Below are positions 57,684 through 64,000 of a stretch of 64,000 nucleotides of DNA, in pieces. The notes beneath the pieces were generated by a model. The model was not told where the DNA came from. It worked only from the letters and a program-made list of their open reading frames with translations, and ran no database searches. The stretch is from Cytidiella melzeri (lineage: Eukaryota > Basidiomycota > Agaricomycetes > Polyporales > Irpicaceae). Position 1 is the stretch's first letter. Each line of letters begins with the position of its first letter. Position numbers and translations under genes: made by a program. The DNA lies in NCBI GenBank assembly GCA_022592445.1, contig JABYQR010000262.1:1-64000 (forward strand), given 5' to 3'.

Positions 57684-58475
57684 ATGCGCTACGTTACCAC
57701 CGTCGTTCTCGCGTCAATTGCTACCGTGGGCCCCGCTGTATGTGCACCCCTTGATTCTCGCACCTTCTCCTCAGACGGCCCAGTCGACGATTCCACCGGC
57801 ATGGCTATTCATCAGAATGATGAAACCGGCACTCTGTAAGCTGACTACGTTAGTCAATGTTTCATCTAACATTAAACTGGCTCTTCTCCAGCCTCCGCCG
57901 CAACTCACAGCTCGATGCTTTCGGTTCGTTTGCGTCGCCGTCAGTGCGCACAATGCAGCTCAAGCCGACAGCGGCTCCTGAGCCAGGAATGAGAGTGCCG
58001 CCCCATCAAGCAGACTGGGCATTTGGCGACGGTATGCCTGAGCCTACTCCACTCGCTCATTGGGCGCCCGAGGCGCCTGCGGCTGAGACTGCGCCTGCGG
58101 CTAAGACTGCGCCTGCGGCCGAGACTGCGCCTGCGGCTAAGACTGCGCCTGCGCCTGAGACTGCGCCTGCGGCTAAGACTGCGCCTGCGCCTGAGACTGC
58201 GCCTGTGGCTAAGACTGCGCCTAAGACTGGTCTTGCAGCTCAATGGGAAAAACTCGGTCAAAAGCCGTATGGTAAGTATTACCAAGTCGGTGCTGCGGCA
58301 GGCGCAGGAGCATTGCTGGCCGCGGCATGGAATCGGTGAGTTGACTTGATTCGATGTTTGCACGTGATGTTGAGGTTTTCTCTCTCTCTGCAGCCTTCAG
58401 GGCTCGGGCTACAGTAAGCGCGATGAACACACAGAGAGCTTCGGAAATTCTGATGATGCACTTTACTCCCTGTGA
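57684..58475 (+). CDS. Small secreted protein with alternating Glu/Lys TAPA repeats
   Basis: Three exons (57684-57835, 57892-58335, 58394-58475) join in frame to 225 residues. The signal peptide MRYVTTVVLASIATVGPAVC is nearly the same as in the upstream paralogue. The middle holds eight hexapeptides of the form [AP]-[EK]-T-A-P-[AVK], with E and K strictly alternating. Then follow QWEKLGQKPYGKYYQVGAAA and GAGALLAAAW, and a C-terminus YSKRDEHTESFGNSDDALYS containing a possible KR processing site. No catalytic motif. It could be a wall-associated or secreted effector-like protein; no function can be assigned. Confidence 0.65.
58082..58225 (+). repeat. 18-bp coding tandem repeat, eight units
   Basis: Eight units of 18 bp (GCTGAGACTGCGCCTGCG type) alternate GAG and AAG in the second codon, which gives a 36-bp higher-order unit repeated four times. 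The array is absent from the short paralogue. Confidence 0.9.
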
Positions 58476-59000
58476 GTAGTCTTTCGCTTATTGGAACTGC
58501 CAGCATTTGACATGGCAGATGATGATAGGGCTCCCGAGGATCAGACCAACAATGTAGTCGAGAGCATTTTGCGCCGCTTCGATCTCAAGGCTCGCAGCAT
58601 CAACGATCTTGACTGAAGGAAAAGGACAGACTGAGTGGTTCGCGACATTGTGTATGACTCTGTGTATAGTTGAAAATGCAGATGTGGTTGGTTTTGAGTT
58701 GTAGTGCTTGCTTCAGCTGATTGGCACATGTGTGACGTACACTTCGAGTCTCGGAAAGTGTGATGATTTATAGACAGAAAATCTAGACCACCTGGACCTC
58801 CTACATCAGTAACCTAATATACTTGGCATACGGGCCGAATTGCCAAGCTAACCAGAACCAAACAGCTATGTAGCGCATACTACTAGTCACTAGGGGCAAA
58901 CGCCGATTTCGCACACTTTGAAATTTGCATGATTACCCATTTAAATGTTAACTATCAGCAGATAATCCTTAGGCAATTTTGGGCTCAGAATTGTTTCTTA

Positions 59001-59435
59001 GGGCCTGATCGGCGGTGCATTATGTAGGCGCATTATTCCGTAGCTACCAGCCAAACAAAATAATGCGACTTATTCCCACGGCGCTCGGCGCTCAGCCGTG
59101 ACATTGTGTGACTTTCTGTGACTTGAACTGTCATACGCCGTTGCGCCGTGAGCTGGCAGGCCGCAGACGACTTCCCTCGCGCTTTTCTCACTCCTGCTAT
59201 GGCAAAAGCTCCGGCAACTGTTCCTGCAGCCTCTCGGGCCAAGTGGAAACCTTCTGCTCAGGCTGCTAGGGAAGGACGAAGGGGAGAAGCAAAGACTGCA
59301 GGTGCGACCGCTCGCGGCGGACGTCACAGCCAGACTGATCCTATTTCCTTTTCGGGGCCAACCAGTCACATCAATTAATACGCGCCTGTCTACATAATGC
59401 GCATTTGTCTACATAATGCGCCGCCGATCAGGCCC
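59001..59435. mobile_element. 435-bp MITE with TTA target duplication
   Basis: GGGCCTGATCGGCGG at the left end is perfectly inverted at the right end, and the inverted match continues with few changes for about 27 bp (GCATTATGTAG). TTA flanks both sides (58998-59000 and 59436-59438), the target preference of PIF/Harbinger transposons. The interior has a short frame at 59148-59378 (MSWQAADDFPRAFLTPAMAK) without known motif. This is a non-autonomous element. Confidence 0.85.
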
Positions 59436-60492
59436 TTAATGTTTGAGAATACAAAATAATGCTATACAAATTCTGTGGCTTTTCCCGCGCAGGAATTTCT
59501 GTTGTTTAAGTGGTAGTTAAATCAAAAAGAAAAATGAAAGGAAATTTACCTTTCAAGGCTCAGAAAACCAAGTGGAAAAGATGCCTTCCACGGATTCGGC
59601 GGGGTGTGGAAAAAGGGCATGAAAAAATCCAGAAAAGGAAAGGGCAGGTAGAATTTCCGGCGGCCTACCTTGTTGCATGCACGTGCTACCAAAAAGTTCT
59701 TGAAAGTTGTTTGCCACGTTATGTTTGCCATCACCCAACACACGTGGGAAATCTAATTGTTTTTACAATTTTAGGTCAGTCAGAAATCTGCCCAAAAAAT
59801 CAATATTCACACAGATTTTCGGAGCGCAGAAAGGCTGCCAGTAGATAGGCTTGAAAATTTGTAGAAAAATCACAAAAATGTCTTTGATTGTATATTAATC
59901 TAATCCCCCAAAATGACTATAGATTCACGGGATTTTTAACATATCAAATAACTCTCACAATAATTTCACGTCATGTGAAATCGGCCTTTGCCCGCAGTGA
60001 GTTGGATAGCGCATAACGTTGTTATTTCCGTGTAGGGAAACAACGTGATGTCCATGCGTTAGCTATCTTATCAGCATGCACGTGAGGATCCAATCAATCC
60101 ACATATTGTCGGCTTGTCAGGTCGGTGTTTCTGCCTGCCTGCAGTCACGCCCTCGTATTTTATCCCATCAATACTGAGTGTCAGTGACGTGCTCCTTCCT
60201 TCCTCCCATCAATGCTGAGTTTTCTGCCGTTCTCCTGCCTTTCCAGCACCTCCATTCATCAATACTGAGTGTCGGCCTGTTGGTAACATGCCCCTTCCTC
60301 CCTCCCTTCAGCACAGAGTAGATACTGTTCACATAGACTCCTATTGTTCTTTCACTATTGTTCTCTTTATGGAAGGATGTTCTCACAGGTGTGGGAATGG
60401 AATACAATAACTGGTCTCCTTTTAGATAGATTCTCTCACAAGTAGGGGTTGTGGCAGAGTCCAGACAATAGCTATTGTTCTCCTTTAGGTAG
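59436..60492. other. A/T-rich intergenic DNA with short direct repeats
   Basis: No gene. Around 60165-60290 the phrase CATCAATACTGAGTGTC occurs three times with variation, and CTATTGTTCT recurs near 60340-60480. These may be remnants of another element. Confidence 0.45.
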
Positions 60493-61192
60493 TGTCACAG
60501 ATTTTCAATGTTTCTACAAGACTTGCCTTACCAGGCAACGGTATCCTTGGGAATATTTAAGCGCTTATCAGGCGCTTATCCAGCGCTTATCTGGCATCTA
60601 TTTAGGCACTTATCCAGCGCTTATCCAGCACTTATCAGGCGCTTATTCCAGCACTTATTCTCAGTGCCTATCAATTGATGCACTGATGCGCTCCTTTCCT
60701 TATCTGTGTATCACATGATAGAACTTTCTGGAACCTTGTGGAACTTGCTGGAACTATGATGTCATAGTATAGAACATTCCATTAGATGATGTCATAATTC
60801 TTAGAACCTTCTGGAAAAGTCTAGCCTTGTCTTAGAACAAGCTAGAACAAGTCTAGCCTTGGGACTGGGTCATGGGGTGAGGTCATGGGGACAATTGCTA
60901 TTGGTTGATTATTGAAGTGGCACCACTAGGGCATAGGGCATGCTTAGTAAGGTAGATTACTTTGCTTACTCATGTAGATATTAGGGGTCTTAGGGTAGTA
61001 CCTGGGTCCTCCCCTTCATGTATATATAGAGGCACTCCTGAGGGCATATCCCCTCAGTCTTATCCACTCTGTTGAACCAGGACTACTCAGTACTCCCCAG
61101 TACCTCGCTCACCACACCTCTTACTCTCTATCTCACACTATCTCCCCCAAGTTTATCAACTTATCTGGTGAGTAGTAACCTTAACTGTTACA
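60493..61192 (+). mobile_element. Solo LTR of the Gypsy family, plus orientation
   Basis: 700-bp reverse complement of the 692-bp LTRs, from TGTCACAG to CTGTTACA, flanked by the 5-bp duplication GGTAG (60488-60492 and 61193-61197). It is clearly more diverged than the nested element's LTRs and has a longer GCGCTTATC array (60560-60665). It was left by LTR-LTR recombination of an older insertion. Confidence 0.92.
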
Positions 61193-62528
61193 GGTAGTTC
61201 TATTGTTCTTCGTTCACACGGCTTCTTGCAAAAGCCTGCCCTTAACATGGTCTGTGTGCAGGTCCCTGAAGTCTATATATACTGCTGCATGTACCCTCCT
61301 AGCCCCCCATCTCAACCTCTTGGTCTTTACTGGGCTAGGTAAGCAAACCCCCTCTTGTCACGAACATGCGCACTTTTCCCTTTCTTTTCCATTTTATTCT
61401 CCTTGTCTTATCTTATCAACGCCACATGGCTCCTGCATGTGACAGACTGGTCACATGATCATAGAAGGTGCTGGAACATTGTGGAACATTGTAGAACAAT
61501 GCACCATAGCACACCATACGTTTCCACAGCAGTGTTAGGAGTACAGACCCAGTACCAGGGGTCCTTGTCTGAGATGTATATAAACTCACCCTGTAGCTCC
61601 CTAAAGACCTCAGATTCTACCTCCTGGTCTTTAGCTCACTGTTGGCTGATCCCTCGTCATTGTGTCTCCACTCCTCCTCATCACATACATCCCTGTTGTC
61701 ATTGTCCGCGCGAGTTAGCTTGTTGTTCCTCCACCCTTGTTGTCACTCCCTCGCTCTGCATAGAGTTTGGTTGTGCTCCTGACATTAGGTAGAATCTCCG
61801 TACGCTTGCCTGGATGTTGTGCAATTGCACACACCCCTTTTTTCCTCAAAAGTTCCAAAAAGTTTAGTCCCTCCGGTTGACCAGTACGTTGTATTGGCCC
61901 AAACCTTTGATCTTACATTTCACTTCGTGGTTGTAGTGCCCAAGGATGTACACATTTGTTGCTGCATACCCAAGTCTTTCTTTGAAGCTTGCCGAGAGCT
62001 ACGCGAGCAAGGTTGTCCTTGTCTCTACACAGAGAAGGACCTGGAAGCCATTGTTTCCTATGTCTCACGACGTTCCCACTACCATCCTCTCAGGACCAGA
62101 CCCCCAGCCTTTGACCACAAAACATTTGCTTGTGACAACAGATCCATCAAGGAATGTGCACACATGGAACACGCACAAACACTGTCCAACCACATTGAGA
62201 AACCATCTCTCAAGGATCACATTGCTTGGGCACCTGCACCTCCTTGACCAGATGTGCAAAAACCTGTGATGCTCGACTTCCACAAGTTCTCAATCAAGGA
62301 TCAAGTCGGCATCCTCAAGCCAAATATTGAGGCCACCACCAGAAACCTCAAGATCCTCATCAAACTTACCTGTGACCGCAACAACTCACAGGTTAGATCA
62401 GTCCTGTTCCTCAACGACAAACTTCTGTACCTCACAGAACATACAGAGGAATACTCTCCATGCGCACGCCTGCCCAGCTAAAGCACTGAAATGGGGCTTG
62501 CAGTCAGTAGGACAAATCAACTTCACAT
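61193..62528. other. Unidentified sequence between solo LTR and duplicated transposon block
   Basis: Contains two TATATA(A)-bearing segments (61274-61285, 61577-61588), each followed by a CTTTA-rich stretch resembling LTR promoters. An open frame runs 61819-62247, with PKSFFEACRELREQG and EAIVSYVSRRSHYHP. A second frame (62254-62481) has LDFHKFSIKDQVGILKPN. They look protein-like, but I recognise neither. They may be remnants of another retroelement. Confidence 0.35.
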
Positions 62529-63175
62529 TCACATACCTGCAGAATACATGCACTGTACCTTTTCCAAGACCCATACGATGCGCTACCAACTGCGCATTTG
62601 AACCAAGCTGCCCATACCGCATGAGAAAGCAGCCCAGCTGGTAACGGACAGGATGCTGTGGCTTACGCCCAGTTGAGAGAAAAAGATCATTTTCCTCCAA
62701 ACGACCAACAAGAAAATCAAAGGTCGCACGGCTAACTCTGTGGTATATTGAATGCAAGCTACAACTCACGTAGTATAAAATAAACAGCTTACCGAAATTC
62801 ATGATGGAAATTGCTGTCAGGCCATGACAGTGCTTTGTTGAAGAACTCATGACATTTCTCGGTCTGATTGTAAGGCCCCCGCGGACCTCTGGCATTTAGC
62901 ATGTATGCCATTGAAAGAATGTCAATCCCTAGATGGCGCAGGAAAGTTGCTGCTTCATCTGGAATGTTGTTTAGTACCTCGTCTGGCACAAGGCTATCTA
63001 TAAGTGCCACAATATCCAATTCATCTTCAAGAGAACTTGCGAGAAACTGGATGTTGGCACTGTGGGCACAGAGAATATCTTGAAGCTGAGTTTGAGGAAT
63101 AGGACGAGAGCTCATACTGATAGCAGGAGGAAGATGTTTGGGAGCAGCCGGGAAACCGCGGAACAGGTCGTTCAA
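62529..63175 (-). pseudogene. Truncated second copy of the Harbinger-like transposase
   Basis: Carries transposase exons 1 and 2 with translation identical to the copy at 53666-54304 and the intact intron between them. The homology then stops 8 nt into the next intron. All DDE catalytic exons are absent. Downstream the frame runs into unrelated sequence (NVKLICPTDCKPHFSAL). Confidence 0.85.
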
Positions 63176-64000
63176 AATTCTCTCGTTGCCGTGGGAAACG
63201 TTCGGCGTCTATTGCGGGAAGTGCGCGCAAGCCGATTTTGTTATCCCTCGTACGAATATCCATAAAATTTCAAAAACAACTACTATTCTTTTGTACATGA
63301 AAGCTAGTCTCAAACCAGACGTTAAGGGAGAGCGCGGACGTCGCCGATGCTCCTTCCTTGTTTGGAGCGCGGAGTTCGAAAAAGACACAATGAACCGCAC
63401 TCCTTAACGTCTGGTGTAATCGGTCAGTGGCGGGTACCGCTCAGTCGCACGTGCTCGAAATTGAAGACTTTTTGGAGTCCATCAGCGGGCGCCTGGCCAA
63501 ATTTCAAGCTTTATTTTTTTTGCCCACCACCTCGTGTTCCATCTCGTGCCATTGCCGCCGTCACGCCCTTTCGTCTACCTCTTGTCCCTTGCCTCTCGTG
63601 TCGCTTTTCCATCTTTTGAGGACCTTGCCATCATCAACAATGAACACCGCAAGGTCCCTTCAACATCAGACATAAGTCAAGAATGAGTCCATCAACGCGG
63701 CACGTACAACCCTCGCGTAACGGTGCCTCGCACGGCTCGACTACGCTACAACAACTCGATGACGGATACAGGACAACAACGGAATATAGTACCACCTCAG
63801 CCGGCACATGGAGATGGGCACTCAATGGTTGGTGAGTCCCAATTATATACATGTTCATCTCGTCTAATAAACTCTGGATATGCTCGCATTGCACTCAAGC
63901 ACTGCGAGCGACATGCTGGGATACTCAAGAACCGCCACAAACCACCTCGCGGACACAAACACGGTGTCACGGCACGAGGCGCCCTCGATGCCAACAAACG
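62529..64000. repeat. Second copy of the 53658-55129 block, truncated by the window end
   Basis: Collinear with 53658-55129 at offset 8871 with no indel seen. It includes the 124-bp inverted repeat (63186-63309) and the left end of the nested TIR element (from 63424). It continues past the right edge. Confidence 0.92.

Overview
This window comes from a filamentous basidiomycete, most likely an Agaricomycete. Genes carry many 46-70 nt GT-AG introns and some tiny exons. The gene families fit too: a divergent basidiomycete-type G alpha, a Git3/cAMP-receptor-like 7TM protein, an F-box protein, a CCCH-RRM-RBR ubiquitin ligase, KAR5/Tht1, RTT106, PMP3, and DDE_4 (PIF/Harbinger) transposons. I can place it in the class but not in a species.

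The left part (about 0.6-37.5 kb) is gene-rich host DNA. In order it holds: a G alpha subunit (-), an unresolved stretch, an F-box/LRR-like protein (+), a PB1-like protein (-), a seven-helix receptor (+), a very large CCCH/RRM/RING-IBR-RING ligase with internally duplicated exons (-), a KAR5-like nuclear-fusion protein (-) divergent from a GTT1-like glutathione transferase (+), an unknown coiled-coil protein (-), a Som1-like small protein (-) divergent from adenosylhomocysteinase (+), histone chaperone RTT106 (-), an unknown conserved protein (+), an intact short-chain dehydrogenase (-) beside a decayed paralogue, and PMP3 (+).

The right part (about 37.8-64 kb) is mobile-element territory. 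A Tad-like LINE (37790-52156) inserted with a 15-bp target duplication beside a 17-bp minisatellite. Its ORF1 was then split by a chromodomain Ty3/Gypsy element (39281-47578), which has 692-bp LTRs that differ at one base where I compared them and a TTCTC target duplication. The Gypsy element carries gag, pol and an unidentified extra ORF between the 5' LTR and gag. Next come a broken Harbinger-like transposase inside 124-bp inverted repeats, a nested TIR element, a 435-bp MITE with TTA target duplication, and a solo LTR of the same Gypsy family in the other orientation. A collinear copy of the transposase block (offset 8871 bp) runs off the right end. Between these lie two tandemly duplicated small secreted-protein genes (56.3-58.6 kb); the second has gained an 18-bp repeat array encoding strictly alternating acidic and basic hexapeptides.

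Functional links are limited. The 7TM receptor and G alpha could belong to the same signalling class, but nothing shows they are partners. The LINE, Gypsy, Harbinger and MITE sequences form a datable insertion series. Intron positions were read by eye from splice consensus and conserved protein motifs. Database identity was not checked.
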